From positions 3,229,501-3,293,500 of the forward strand of contig CATNEN010000024.1 in assembly GCA_950097015.1 (NCBI GenBank): 64,000 nt of DNA, read 5' to 3'. Below are positions 25,260-38,059 of the stretch, piece by piece. The stretch comes from Macrostomum hystrix (taxonomy: Eukaryota; Platyhelminthes; Macrostomidae). Every line of letters starts with the position of its first letter. Position 1 is the stretch's first letter. The translations under genes were made by a program, and so were the position numbers. Below the pieces are notes generated by a model, which saw only the letters and a list, made by a program, of their open reading frames with translations, ran no database searches and was not told the origin of the DNA.

Positions 25260-28200
25260 CAGATTTACGGAATCGAGATGCACGATGCATAGATTTTCGC
25301 AACTTAGCAACAAAATTTCGCTGACACTTTTTGTGGCACGTGGGAATTAACCAATGGCATTTTTTATTGCGGGCCTGTACACTGCTGTTCCACTTTAGGG
25401 AAAAGTTCTCCCAGCGGAGATCTGCATCTGAAATGATTTTTTAAAGGTTTCTTTCATATCCCACATGATGCATAATACTTCTGCGTAATACACTGTACTT
25501 TTGCAAGTATACTATCGTATTATATGTTCCTTGCTTTCTGTTGCTATGCCTATAAAAAGCTAACAGAAATTTGACACACACGGGTAATAACTAGTTTTCA
25601 TAGCGCGCAAATGTTTCAAAATTAGAGATAAAGTTTGATTTATTTCGAAACGCGTAGTTACAAGAGTTATGTCTGCATAAATATATTCAATGATTCTAAA
25701 TGCGCGGCACTTTTCGTGTGCACTGCAGTTATTATAATTCGTTCAACAGTCGCTTTTGCTTTCTTAAGTTTGCCGGAGTCGTCAGAGCTATATTTCTTCA
25801 TGTTATTGAATGGATAAAGAGCAATAAATTTACTGACGAATCGTACAAATAGATGCCGATGGCATATACATTTGTCATGCAACGATGCTAAAAGGCAGTA
25901 TTGGTAGGCAAGGACTACTTAATAGTAATATAATAGTATACGTAAAATATGTCATTACAATGAAATAATTGCATTATATTACTATTAAGCAGTACATGTT
26001 AGTAAGCGAAAATAAAATAAAAGATCAGCTGCATATCAAGGACCGCAAGTAGTTAGCTCAACTTTAGTAGTTCTTGGTGCATATTTGGTCTCGATTGGAT
26101 AGTGAATACAGGAAACAAAGGCTCGTATGAAGCAGCTAAGACTGCACTGTTTGGTCTATTGTTTGGTCTTCCTCTTTTGAACTATTTGCACATGCCTATC
26201 TATTCTTTCCAAGGATCACGTACTAGATTTTTCCCCCTCCCTCGATCAACTGTTTAATAATGTTCAACTTATTATTTCGTATTTTATAAAAAGAACTAAT
26301 AAGGCTGGTTTTTAGACATAAAAAAGTCCTTATATATAAGTTGCCTTTCAGATTTGTAAAAATTTCTTTTTTAAATTAAATAAATGACACGTTTGTTTTG
26401 TCATCATCTCATCATCAATGATGGTTCTAAGAAAGAATGAATTTGGATACGAACCAAAATTCCTGAACTTTTACAATAAGATTATGTCAAACCTTAAAAT
26501 TGTGATTTTTGTGCAGATAGTTTCTGTACAATTGCTGTATCATAATCGAATATTAAATCAGGTTATTAAATATAACAGTGTGTGCTGTTTATAAAAATAA
26601 ATACATTTTGGCTGGCTACAATGCAAAAGCTAACTATCTTGTTTTGTATATTCTTGGCAGTAATTATATATTATAAACTTTAAGACTAAGCCTAGTCACT
26701 CCTTTTATCTAGTTTGAAATAATTTTTTTTTCTTTTCTTGGTGTATAGCTTGGCATATGCCACCATGACAACAGGTGGAGGCGAACAACAAGGTTTTAAG
26801 TCCCATCCAGAACCATGAACCATACATAAAAAATGACCAAGTTCAAGTTTTGCATAGCATAGTATCTGTGTGCATAATTTAAAATGGAGTAGCTAAATGT
26901 TGATCAAAGAAAAGCTCCTTAAAATTAACAGAAAACTTGAATGAAAATCATGTTTTATACATTTGATTAGTGTTTATTTTCACATTATTTTGTGTAATTT
27001 TGTTATATGTGATTATACTTTTCTTGGCTGCATATTTTCGTGTACCATATCGTCCATATGAGTCCATTGGTGTACATTGGCATTGAGGAGCTAGGGAAGG
27101 GAATTTTGTTCCAGCATACACCAGTACACAATCCTGACACTGGATAGGCCTAGTTCATCTATCTTTGACATTTAGTATTTAATATTGTATTAGTTGCAAC
27201 TTGCAAGCTCTGTACTTCATGACTTTTATCACATTTTTATTGGATTCAGATCTTTTTAAAGAGTTTAATTAAGTAGATTATACAAATTTCTGACTAACTA
27301 ATGCTGGTTTATTTACTTATCATTCTAATTGCTTTGATTTCAGTAAAAAGTTTATAACTCAAATGGAATATATTTGCAAATGAAACTGCACTATCGCTAA
27401 CGATCTTAATAATTGGTAGCCAGCAAGCCACTTCAATTAAAATGAGCTAATTTGTCATGTTGAATCTGTTATAAAAGCATATTCTAGCAATGGAAATAAT
27501 AGAAGTAAGTTACCTTTGCATGCAAGTATGGCTCATATGGATATAGCTATCAGTATAAGGCTTTGTTTTTTATGCCTGTTTTGATAAATTTTACTAAGTC
27601 CACTATCACAAACTGTCCTATCATACATACATGCGCAACACCCAGCCAACCCGGCCGAACTGGCCAGGTGAAATGAGGGCCAAGCAAGGTAAGTTGCAAA
27701 AACCAATTGACCAAGCGCAAAAAATCAAAAGGGGGACCAAGGGTCAAAAAAGGAAGACGTGAAGAAAAGGAAAAAGGGGAGAGAAAAAGAGAGCAAATGA
27801 GAGCAAACTAAGTTTTAAATAGAGCAATGAAATGAACTAAGTTGTAAATGAGAGCAAAAACTAAGTCGCTAAGATTTAGGAGGTCGCGCATGTATGCTAT
27901 CATATACGTATAATTTTGTCATGTATGTTTAGTTAACTATTCTAGCTAAAGAGACATTCATAGGTATTACTAAATGTTTTTGTTCATATTTTGCATTTTT
28001 GCCAATGTACCATAACTCCAAAATAAACTGCTGTGTTGCCTTCTATTGAAATTTTGTAACCTAAAAGCTATATAACAAATAGCTTTGTCAAATTGATAGT
28101 ATTATATAAGAGTTCAAACATAATCTTGAAACATTAGGGTATGATTCATTAGGGTACACCTAATGTTCTATCTTATACATTTTCAATTTTAAGTATGACA

Positions 28201-28570
28201 AAGAAGTTTATATAGATTCACCAAAAACATTGCCAATAAAATGGCTAGTAGAAAGCTAATGCTTGTTTACAAAATTGTAGGTTTAAGCAAATTATAATTT
28301 GATGGTTGTAATTTTTGCATTGCTGCATTCTAAGAAGTTTAATTTTTGTTGCATATGTACATATTGTTAGTAATATCAAAGCTACTCAAACTTATGTAAT
28401 ATGTTTAGATTTTAAAATCTATGTAACCTAATCCTAAAACATGATATCAGAAAATGTCCGAAGAAGTGTGTCAACTAGTAAATATCTAAATTAGCAGCAA
28501 ATTCGACAGCTATTAGAGAAACAAATAATGGACTCTACTCTAGAAAACTCTAACTAATATGGTTAAATTC
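25260..28570. other. AT-rich intergenic region upstream of bet1
   Basis: No supported coding exon. It presumably contains the bet1 promoter and any 5' untranslated exon. One TAGGCCTA palindrome is at about 27,146-27,153, a motif that recurs upstream of DHX35. Confidence 0.4.
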
Positions 28571-28578
28571 CAGTAGCC

Positions 28579-28950
28579 ATGCGCCGAGCCCAACAGAATA
28601 CACAGCCACAGCAGCCTCAATCCTATAGTGGCTTCAGTGGTGGCAGCTTCGCCACCACAACCAGTCAGGAGCAGGTTGAGCACGAGAATGACCGGCTAAC
28701 TAATCAGTTGCGCAGTAAAGTATCCGAACTGAAGCACCTCAGCATTAACATTGGGGCGGAGATACGCGACCAGAATGGCATGCTGGGCAATATGCAGAGC
28801 GACTTTGATAGATCCGAAGCGGTTCTCAAAGCTTCTATGTCCAAACTGTTGCACATTAGCAAGACTGTGTGGAGCTCCAATAAGTTGTTGATTAACCTGC
28901 TACTATTCGCTCTGTTTGTTTTCCTTATTATTTGGTTGCTGTATAGATAA
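28579..28950 (+). CDS. bet1: BET1-type Qc-SNARE, ER-Golgi vesicle fusion
   Basis: A single-exon frame of 123 codons, close to the usual BET1 length of about 120. It starts MRRA as BET1 proteins do, has a low-complexity Gln/Ser N terminus, then a SNARE helix at about residues 36-98 with ENDRLTNQLRSKVSELKHLS and IGAEIRDQN, and ends with one hydrophobic anchor (about 103-122) and a single Arg, the layout of a tail-anchored SNARE. In yeast and animals BET1 forms the ER-to-Golgi fusion complex with GOSR2/BOS1, SEC22 and syntaxin 5. An AG acceptor ends 5 nt before the ATG (28,572-28,573), so a 5' untranslated exon or a trans-spliced leader is joined here. A poly-A signal lies at 29,176-29,181. Confidence 0.95.
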   Translation: MRRAQQNTQPQQPQSYSGFSGGSFATTTSQEQVEHENDRLTNQLRSKVSELKHLSINIGAEIRDQNGMLGNMQSDFDRSEAVLKASMSKLLHISKTVWSSNKLLINLLLFALFVFLIIWLLYR

Positions 28951-29175
28951 GAAATCAGTACTCTCTGGTCTGGGTTAAAAAACTCTTTAATCTGACTATT
29001 ATAAATGTTTACACTGGCTACTTTTCGCACACCAACGTGCAGATTCAGAATTGTCATTCCCAGTTATTTATAATCAGATGTGATTGTATTATCTGCATGA
29101 ACGTTTGGATGACGTTTTGATTTAAATCAGCCAGAACATCTCTAATCACACTACTTAACAGTAGTGTAACTAGCA

Positions 29176-29181
29176 AATAAA
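29176..29181 (+). terminator. Poly-A signal of bet1
   Basis: AATAAA lies 226 nt after the bet1 stop codon in AT-rich sequence, a normal distance for a short 3' untranslated region. Confidence 0.55.
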
Positions 29182-29514
29182 TGCTTGATATAATAGCGAT
29201 CTGTCTTGCTTAGGTTTCTGTGAAGCGATTCCTGCATTATATACTATTTTGGATTCTGATCCCATCAGAATAACGAACTCGTTAGATAAAAATGTAAATC
29301 AATAGATTCTTTGAGGGCCTTCTGTCTGTGCTTTATTGCTTGGTTGTTAAATTAATGAAAAGTTCGCTTTATTTTTTGCCCTTATGAAATATACTATTTG
29401 TCTTGGTGATTTTCTAAATTATTCGCGTCGCGAAAATTGACAGTTCGGCTATCTAAAAACATATTTTTTACTTGCTGCATAATAGTTCTATATGCACATT
29501 GCTTTGACAAACCT

Positions 29515-30275
29515 ACTCTCTCACCTGTCTGTTCTTTCTCCCTCACTCTCTCACCTGCCTGTTCTTTCTCCCTCACTCTCTCACCTGCCTGTTCTTTCTC
29601 CCTCACTCTCTCACCTGCCTGTTCTTTCTTCCCTCACTCTCTCACCTGCCTGTTCTTTCTCCCTCACTCTCTCACCTGCCTGTTCTTTCTCCCTCACTCT
29701 CTCACCTGCCTGTTCTTTCTCCCTCACTCTCTCACCTGCCTGTTCTTTCTTCCCCACTCTCTCACCTGACTGTTCTTCCTTCCCCACTCTCTCATCTGCC
29801 TGTTCTTTCTTCCTCACTCTCTGACCTGCCTGTTCTTTCTTCCCTCACTCTCTCACCTGCCTGTTCTTCCTTCCCCACTCTCTCACCTGCCTGTCCTTCC
29901 TTCCCCACTCTCTCACCTGACTGTTCTTCCTTCCCCACTCTCTCACCTGACTGTTCTTCCTTCCCCACTCTCTCACCTGCCTGTTCTTTCTTCCCCACTC
30001 TCTCACCTGCCTGTTCTTTCTCCCTCACTCTCTCACCTGCCTGTTCTTTCTCCCTCACTCTCTCACCTGCCTGTTCTTTCTCCCTCACTCTCTCACCTGC
30101 CTGTTCTTTCTTCCCCACTCTCTCACCTGACTGTTCTTCCTTCCCTCACTCTCTCACCTGCCTGTTCTTCCTTTCCCACTCTCTCACCTGACTGTTCTTT
30201 CTTCCCCACTCTCTCACCTGCCTTTTCTTTCTTCCCCACTCTCTCACCTGCCTGTTCTTTCTTCCTCACTATTTT
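29515..30275. repeat. Pyrimidine-rich 28-29-bp tandem array
   Basis: About 27 units containing CACTCTCTCACCTGCCTGTT followed by CTTTCTCC or CTTCCTTCC. The plus strand is over 80 percent C/T by eye. It follows the bet1 3' end. Confidence 0.9.
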
Positions 30276-30940
30276 GCCTGTTCCTTCTTGCCGTTATTTC
30301 ACAAGTCACCTGTGTGTTCTTTCTACCCTGCCTCTTCTATCCCTCCCGTCTCTGCCTCTCACGTTCTATTTATTTGACATTACCGACCGCTGAAACAGAC
30401 TGAAAAGTCAGATTCCAAGCTATTTGTTAACAATGGAGCACGGCAGTGAAGCAACTAAATGAGAATTCCAGCGATCACAAATAAGCCGATCAATGCTCCG
30501 TTTATTATACGGGGTAGGTATATGTGAGATGATTAAATCTGATAAAATTCACTGTGCAGTTTGTATGGGGAATGATTTGAATAAGAAAGCATTATTTAAA
30601 AAAATCTTTTTCAAATTCGCGTGACTGTTGCTGAGCCAGTTGCGGTCCAAGCCAGCAGCTTCTGCACGTTTCGGCTTGCACGGCGACAGCTGCTTATCGA
30701 CTTTACCAGCGGCTGAAAGAAAACTAAGCCTTGATTTATTGACTTTTTGCACTAGACATGAGTATTTCAAGGCCGCCTGACTCAACTTTTATAAACAAAC
30801 AGGGGATATTGCTTGGGGCGTGCAATCTGGCAGAAACCCTGTTAACGAATTCCTCGCATTTTCATTCTTTTGTTGCCTTCCCAGCCCTTGGGACTGCAGT
30901 GATTTAGTAAGCCTCTATCATGCCTAGCAGATCCAGAACT

Positions 30941-31375
30941 CCCCTATCTCATCTCTCCCCTGTCTCATCTCTCCCCTGTCTCATCTCTCCCCTGTCTCAT
31001 CTCTCCCCTGTCTCATCTCTCCCCTGTCTGATCTCTCCCCTGTCTCATCTCTCCCCTGTCTGATCTCTCCCCTGTCTCATCTCTCCTCTGTCTCATCTCT
31101 CCCCTGTCTCATCTCTCCCCTGTCTCATCTCTCCCTTGTCTCATCTCTCCCCTGTCTCATCTCTCCCCTGTCTCATCTCTCCCCTGTCTGATCTCTCCCC
31201 TGTCTCATCTCTCCCCTGTCTCATCTCTCCCCTGTCTCATCTCTCCCGTCTCATCTCTCCCCTGTCTCATCTCTCCCTTGTCTGATCTCTCCCCTGTCTC
31301 ATCTCTCCCGTCTCATCTCTCCCGTCTCATCTCTCCCCTGTCTCATTTCTCCCTGTCTAATCACTCTCCTGTCTC
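30941..31375. repeat. Pyrimidine-rich 16-bp tandem array
   Basis: About 27 units of ATCTCTCCCCTGTCTC with rare shortened units (CCCGTCTC). It is unrelated in length to the neighbouring 28-bp array but similarly pyrimidine-biased. Confidence 0.9.
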
Positions 31376-31439
31376 ATAACTCAGCAGTCTTGTTGATCCT
31401 GTTCTCATATCTCCCCTGTCCTCTCCCCTGTTCTCACAA

Positions 31440-32455
31440 CTCTGCTATTCTTTCTCTTCTTTTAATTAGAAGTTTTTTGTCAGTGAAAGGAAACAGACAC
31501 ATCTGCACAAAGCAGTTGTTTCACCTTTTAATTCTATTAGAAATCGACTGTTAATAGCTCGTATATGACAAGTTAAGGCACCAACTACGGAGAGCTGGCG
31601 ACCTTCGAGAATCATCCACAAAAATATTCTTGGCCTATATTTCTTTCGTAAGATTTACTGCCTTCTAAAGTTGACTCTGGTTTAGACTCACGCCTGTAGT
31701 ACTCAAGGCAAGAAAATGTGATTGCTTTTCTTAATATTGGAATATATAGAGTAAGGCAGCATTTAGTTGTCTAGGAGTTCGCAGGAAGGTGCGATAAGCC
31801 TGGGTCACATAAAGTTTCTTATTCATTCTCTCTCTAGATACTTCACCAAGAATTGATTGCACTCTCGAGGCCCCAGCCCTCTGAGCTGTTGCATCTATCG
31901 CTTGGCGCGTTCAATTAGGTCTCTTGCGTCGTCATAGCAACTATGGAATTGTTTAACAGCCTCTTACTAACTGCTGTTGCTAAGAAGTTTCTTAATAATA
32001 AAAAGAATAACGAAACGCTCCACTTGAAGACAAGCCACAGGCGTCGCTGACAGAACAGAAGGCGGCGTCAGTCGGGCTTGCTTGCACAGGGAGATGGTCG
32101 TCCTTTAAGCTGTCCATTGAGCGCCTTCTACACGAGAAAGTTGCTCAAGTTGGTTTTTTAAGTCCGCTAGTCTAAACGACATGTCATAATGCGTAGCCTT
32201 GTGAAAAAGTACATCAGGAATCAGGAAAGAATGAAATAATCAATAATTAAAAAGGTACAGTACTGGCTGAAGAGACTACACTCAATTCCAAACGTCTTCA
32301 GTGGCAGCCAAGAAATCACTGCGGCAGCAAGAATTATATTTTTTCCACGTGAAACTGAAAGCGGTTCCACATAGTTACTGCAGTGTAACCACTACTCGCA
32401 GTAACCTATGGCACTGAAGGCTTGATTTATTGACTCAAGCTACAGCTCGCGCTTG
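31440..32455. other. Intergenic region before the GPCR promoter
   Basis: Unique sequence with no supported gene. Confidence 0.4.
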
Positions 32456-32457
32456 GG

Positions 32458-32526
32458 ATTGGTTGGGACAACGGCTGATCTCACTTTCGATCGGATTGGG
32501 CGGAAAGCTTTCAAATGTCTATAAGG
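32458..32526 (+). promoter_or_regulatory. TATA promoter of the GPCR gene
   Basis: CTATAAGG at 32,519-32,526 lies 90 bp before the first ATG. Two inverted CCAAT boxes (ATTGG at 32,458 and 32,495) precede it. The same order, ATTGG then TATA, is found before the glutamate receptor. Confidence 0.5.
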
Positions 32527-32615
32527 TGTCTAGTATACTTCAGAGCCACAATTCGAGATTGTGCGCTTAAGAAAAGGACGAAAAATTTACGAGAATCTCC
32601 AGTGCGATCGGCTTT

Positions 32616-35600
32616 ATGGATGCTGGGACTTTGTCGGATCCGGTAAGACTCTGCGAATCTCTTCTCTGCGCGGACCTTAATTCATCAAAGGAAAAGCAAT
32701 CAGAAAATTCAATTTAAATGTTCGAGGGAATAAATAAAACGTTGGATTATTTGGCTAAATCTCTTCTGAGCTGTTCCTAGTCGGAATGATTTCCTCGATT
32801 TCTAGCGGAGGTAGCAATTAAAATCCTCACAAATATACGCCACTCGTGTTTCATGCAGGTTTCACAAAATTTTCAGTTTTGTATTTGTACGAGTATAATA
32901 TAATCGGTTTCTGTAATTGAGCTCTGGAACCACTTGACGCTTGAAACCTGTACCCCTCGAGTTACCTTGAGTTTTAAATAAACAATGGTCAATGACCACT
33001 TTAGGAGGCAGAGTGTCCGAGCGGTTAACTCGTTTGCCTCTCGCATCGAGGTCCCTGAGCTCGATTCCGCGGTGAGGCCACATTCATTTGAGGCACAGCC
33101 GCGTAGAGAAGGCTTGGAGGCTTATGAAATTTACGCCCTTGAGGGCCAACCTTCAAGGCACATTAAAAATGTACATTGCCCGATGATGAGAAAGTCAGGG
33201 CAGATTTACACCGCTGTGTGAATGCGTGCCTGCGTACGGTATCTGTGTGCGTGTGTGCTCAGGAGTCAGCGAAATGGGCAGAAATGCCTCCTCGCTGGCT
33301 GCCGGTCTAGTGCGAGTCTACTGTCATCAAAGTGCCAGTCCCCATTGCCCTAATTAAAATATTATTGCATTATTATAATAACGACTTTAACAAGTGATAG
33401 CACTAGTGATTACACCTGCACTAATTGGGTCATTCCTTGGGCTGGCGGGGATCACAAGCCCTGAATTACCCAATCTAATGCTGATACCAATTTAATAGCT
33501 GAGTGAACTGAAGCAATGCAGTTTTAAATGTTTTGCTAAAGGACACAATTTGTTCCAGTGGAGTCGGGAATCGAGCCCCAAACCTTCACGTCGTGAGTCC
33601 GACGTGCTAACCACTAGGCTAAAACCCCATCATACGATAAACAAGCGATCACAGGCCTCCAACTTGATTGGCTTGGGTCAAGGTCACGTGCTTTTGTTGA
33701 AGTTGGCTTATGTAGGGTATCTAAAAATAGATTGAAAAAATCTGCATTTCAATCTTCACCGTCCAATCAAAACTCATCAGGCGAACGCCAGCGAGCTGGA
33801 TGTGATCCGTCTGGTTCGCATTGTCATCTCCAGCCGTCAGGGTCTGGATGCCTCCGAGGTTTGTTTAATCACCCTGTATGCATTGATCTCAGCAGCCTCG
33901 CTGGCTGGCAACGGCCTATTCCTGTTTCTAAGCTTCCGCTACAGAGGCCTGCGGCGTCACATCTCGTACATCATGATGAGCCTGGCCGGCTCGAATCTTC
34001 TGGTCACGTGCATCTGCGTGCCAGCCTCGGTTTACCGACTGTTCTATCTGAACTGGAGCCTCGGCGAGATCGGCTGCAAGCTGGTCATGTTTGTTGAGTG
34101 TGAGTTAAACTCTGTTAGTACGAATGAATCACGCGCCTCAAGAGTAGAAAGACCACGCTATTCTGCCTATGCCTATCTAGTGGTGGTTTTTTCCACCAGA
34201 CACCCCGACTAAAATCATTGAATATTTCGACGATGCGGTTGATTTGTGATTCTGAAAGTTGTTTCATCGGCTAGAGCGGAAAATTTTAGCCCGTGTTCTT
34301 GATTTTCATGGCGATTTGTTGAATATTATGGGAGATACCGCCGTGGTCTTCCCACTGTAAAAGCCAGAAAATGTGTCTAAAATTTACGCAAACCCGGAAA
34401 ATTTAAATGTTGCGCTTTGCACTTTTTCTGTCAAGAAATATCTCGAAAATTTATCTTGAAGGTGAATTTTCACAAAGAAAGTTCGAAAACGAACAAAATA
34501 TAGTTAAATTACTGATTTAAGTGACATTTATTCATATCACTACCAACGACCAACGCAACACATCAGTAAAAAATATCTTTTTTCTGTATTATAAAAATGA
34601 AGATGCCAGCAAATCACAAATATTTAAGGAACAAGAACAAGAGCTACTGTGGTTAGTGCAAGCAAGTGACTCTGGCAATTTATTTTTGTTTTAAATCTGA
34701 ACTTGCGTCAAACACATCTGAGTTAATGAGCCCTAGTCTGACTCGTGTTTGCCAATATCTGAAAGAAGTCTTCCTTAATATTTCTTGTTTTTCGAAGATT
34801 TTTTCCACACAATTCCGTAAATGAGGGCACAAGTCCGCACAACTTCTGCTTGAAAAGTTTGCATACGGCTGATTGAAGGCGAAATTTGTGGGACGCAAAT
34901 TGCTTGGTTATACGTCGTAGCTCTGTTTATCAACACTTTGCCAATTTCTATGTTGACTGTCAGCGCACTGAAGCAGTGGGGGAAGTTGACACACGTCAGG
35001 ACACTGAAGCAGTGGGGGTGTTGACTGCCAGGACACTAAAGCAGTGGGGGTGTTGACTGTCAGGACACTGAAGCAGTGGGGGAAGTTGACTGCCAGGACA
35101 CTGAAGCAATGTGGGTGTTGACTGTCAGGACACTGAAGCAGTGGGGGAAGTTGACTGTCAGGACACTGAAGCAATGTGGGTGTTGACTGTCAGGACACTG
35201 AAGCAGAAGTTGACTGTCAGGACACTGAAGCAGTGGGGTGTTGACTGTCAGGCAGCGCTGGTTTTAAGCTTCCTTACAATGGGGTTCCATTTCTGACACC
35301 TGTCCGCAGCTCTCGCCCTGGCCGTGAACAGTTTCTCCCTGGCCACAGTTGCCATCATACGAGCCCGCCAGAGCGCCCTGATGATTCCGCCCGGCCGCGG
35401 CTCGAATAGCGGACTCTGCCTGGTGGTGCCCGCCACCTGGCTTATCGCCGCTGTCGTCAGCGTGCCCGCTCTATTCGCCGTATCACTTGAGCACGTCTGC
35501 ATGGCCGACCTGCTCAACCTGACGGCTCTGATTGACTCACCCGGCGCGCAAAATTTCACAGCCGCCTATCTGGAACGCACCGCCGCAGCCAGACCTGTGA

Positions 35601-36148
35601 TTCACTTGTGCTCAGAATATCGACGCGATGTCTCCGGCCAGGCCAGCCAGAACCAGAAGATCTTCTCGGCCTACTTCCTGCTGCTGCTGTTCTTGTCGCC
35701 TTGCATAGTGCTGACTTTCTCCTACGGTTTCACGGCGCGTTTCATCTCGCGCCAGTTCGCCAGGCTTGCCAGGACTCCGGCGGATTCGATGGGACTGCAG
35801 GACAGGCCGAAGTGCAGCCGGTCGCAGAGCGGCAGCGGAGGTCGGCACACTCCGCAGGCCGCGGCTGCCTGCCACGCCAGGGAGCTGCAGAGGCGCACGG
35901 TCAAGACAGTGGTGGTCCTGGTGGCGTTCTTCTTCTGCGCCTGGTTTCCGAAGGATTTGATCATTGCTCTGCAAGACTTTGTGTTTCACGACCAGCGGAG
36001 TCAGCCGGCTATGCTCACAAAGTTCTATCCGTACCTGCAGGCGCTCATCTACCTGCACAGCGCCCTGTGCCCGCTGCTGTACTGGTGCCTCAGCCGGGTG
36101 TTTCGTCGCTACGTTGGTCGCGCGTTCTCTTGCCGGTGTTTCCGATAG
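32616..36148 (+). CDS. Class A (rhodopsin-like) GPCR, probably a peptide receptor
   Basis: Three exons (32616-32642, 33781-34099, 35310-36148) join in phase to 394 codons. Exon 1 encodes nine residues with the ATG; exon 2 starts with Ala and an NAS glycosylation site. TM1 and TM2 are in exon 2, which ends after TM3 begins with the conserved Cys (GCKLVMF). Exon 3 holds the rest of TM3 through TM7 and a Cys-rich tail. TM6 has FFFCAWFP, a variant of the FxxCWxP motif, and TM7 ends CPLLY in place of NPxxY. The DRY position reads IRA, keeping only Arg. The long extracellular loop 2 with Cys and the overall form suggest a neuropeptide receptor; I cannot name the ligand. Intron 2 carries a tandem array. 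Confidence 0.85.
33004..33340 (+). mobile_element. SINE family A, most complete copy, in GPCR intron 1
   Basis: The head is tRNA-like: box A GAGTGTCCGAGCGGTTAACT and box B GAGCTCGATTCCGC, as in Ser/Leu-type tRNAs. The body has GAGGCCACATTCATTT, GAGGGCCAACCT, GGCACA, ATGATGAGAAAGTCAGGGCA and GTGTGTGCTCAGGAGTCAGC. It has no tRNA 3' half. Other copies are at 5,858, 13,015, 45,600, 47,530, 57,080 and 61,425. Confidence 0.8.
33395..33635 (-). mobile_element. SINE family B copy, inverted next to a family A copy
   Basis: On the minus strand the head reads CCTAGTGGTTAGCACGTCGG with box B GGGGCTCGATTCCCGACTCC. The body carries the ACTGCATTGCTTCAGTTCA block seen in the other copies, and the end is GCAGGTGTAATC. 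It lies about 55 bp after the family A copy. Confidence 0.75.
34962..35260. repeat. About 30-34-bp tandem array in GPCR intron 2
   Basis: Nine or ten units containing TGACTGTCAGGACACTGAAG and CAGTGGGGG, alternating GTGT and GAAGT before TGACTG. It ends about 50 bp before the acceptor of exon 3. Confidence 0.9.
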
Positions 36149-36246
36149 AGAGTTCTCGCCGGACTTGAAAGCTGGATTGCACTCGTTCGCGCGAGTGACG
36201 AAACTTGTCTCACAGTTGTCCGAATATTTCAGATCTCTTATGTGAA

Positions 36247-36960
36247 TTTTACGAACTTTTCCGATCTACTAATCCGAACTTTTCCGATCTACTAATCCGA
36301 ACTTTTCCGATCTACTAATCCGAACTTTTCCGATCTACTAATCTGAACTTTTCCGATCTTCTAATCTGAACTTTTCCGATCTTCTAATCCGAACTTTTCC
36401 GATCTACTAATCCGAACTTTTCCGATCTACTAATCCGAACTTTTCCGATCTACTAATCCGAACTTTTCCGATCTACTAATCTGAACTTTTCCGATCTTCT
36501 AATCCGAACTTTTCCGATCTACTAATCTGAACTTTTCCGATCTTCTAATCTGAACTTTTCCGATCTTCTAATCCGAACTTTTCCGATCTTCTAATCCGAA
36601 CTTTTCCGATCTTCTAATCCGAACTTTTCCGATCTTCTAATCTGAACTTTTCCGATCTTCTAATCCGAACTTTTCCGATCTTCTAATCCGAACTTTTCCG
36701 ATCTTCTAATCCGAACTTTTCCGATCTTCTAATCCGAACTTTTCCGATCTACTAATCCGAACTTTTCCGATCTTCTAATCCGAACTTTTCCGATCTACTA
36801 ATCCGAACTTCTCCGATCTTCTAATCCGAACTTTTCCGATCTACTAATCCGAACTTTTCCGATCTTCTAATCCGAACTTTTCCGATCTACTAATCCGAAC
36901 TTCTCCGATCTACTAATCTGAACTTCTCCGATCTACTAATCCGAACTTTTCCGATCTTCT
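36247..36960. repeat. 23-bp tandem array directly 3' of the GPCR
   Basis: About 31 units of 23 bp containing AATCCGAACTTTTCCGATCT followed by A/T-CT. The array starts about 100 nt after the stop codon, so the 3' untranslated region may run into it. Confidence 0.95.
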
Positions 36961-36969
36961 GTCGAACTT

Positions 36970-37580
36970 TTGTCAGAATTTTGTCTCGTTCTTGTCTAAA
37001 ATTTTCCTTAATATTAATATTTTCAGTCGTCTGTGCAGAACGGCGACAATTTTTCCGGTTTAATGTCGCACTGGTTGGATTGTCCTAAAATATGCGAAAG
37101 GAAATCGTCAGCAACACATTTTGCTGCTTGATTAATAAAAATATATAATTTGAGAACTTTCTCATAACTATTGATGCGAAAAAGTTATAGAATTTTCGAC
37201 CGAAGCGAACCCACTGTAGATATGGCATTCTACGAGTATAAAAGTTAGTTCTACGCTCGTAGAAAACTCCTTTGATGAATAATTGCCCACCTTTTTGGTC
37301 TTGAGGAGTTGTTCAAGCGTACTGAACTTTTCAACTTTAATTAAAATTTAGGCAGCAAATTATATAATTGTTTTCTTATGCAGCACCGCACCTGCTAAAT
37401 TAATTGTTATGAGGGCTTGTCAGTGAAATGTGAGCACTGAATAAACGCTACAGCTTTCACAGAAATGGGATTCAAGGATATGACTGCACAATCCCATTCC
37501 ATGCCTAATGTCGAAAAAAAATTCACTCCACTGTTATTTGATACACTCCGATTATATCTTATTCACTACATTTATTCAAA
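36970..37580. other. Unique AT-rich spacer
   Basis: No gene seen. AATAAA-like sequences around 37,131 could end the GPCR transcript if it passes through the preceding array. Confidence 0.35.
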
Positions 37581-37584
37581 CTAG

Positions 37585-37950
37585 GACTTACACTTCTACA
37601 ACCTGATTCACACTTCCACAACCTGATTCACACTTCTACAAACTGATTCACACTTCCACAACCTGATTCACACTTCTACAACCTGATTCACACTTCTACA
37701 ACCTGATTCACACTTCCACAACCTGATTCACACTTCCTCAAACTGATTCACACTTCCACAACCTGATTCACACTTCCTCAAACTGATTCACACTTCCACA
37801 ACCTGATTCACACTTCCACAAACTGATTCACACTTCCACAACCTGATTCACACTTCCTCAAACTGATTCACACTTCCACAACCAGATTCACACTTCTACA
37901 ACCTGATTCACACTTCTACAACCTGATTCACACTTCCACAACCTGTTCAC
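37585..37950. repeat. 20-bp tandem array
   Basis: About 18 units of TTCACACTTCCACAACCTGA, with C/T and A/C changes (CTTCTACAA, CTTCCTCAA). Confidence 0.9.
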
Positions 37951-38059
37951 ACTTTTGACTACTTAATTTATTTCTTCGACAACCGGATTCACACCTTTAG
38001 CGACTAGTAAAATTAACGCCTTTGACAACCTGTTTCACACATTTAACAGCCTGTTTAAC

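Noticed and set aside
33004-33080. Functional tRNA-Ser or tRNA-Leu gene
   Set aside because: Boxes A and B are present, but there is no proper acceptor stem or 3' half and the same head occurs on several dispersed copies with a common non-tRNA body, so it is a SINE.
35612-36058. Antisense 148-codon frame and plus-strand 186-codon frame over GPCR exon 3
   Set aside because: They are shadows of the seven-helix frame, which alone has transmembrane segments and splice-phase continuity.
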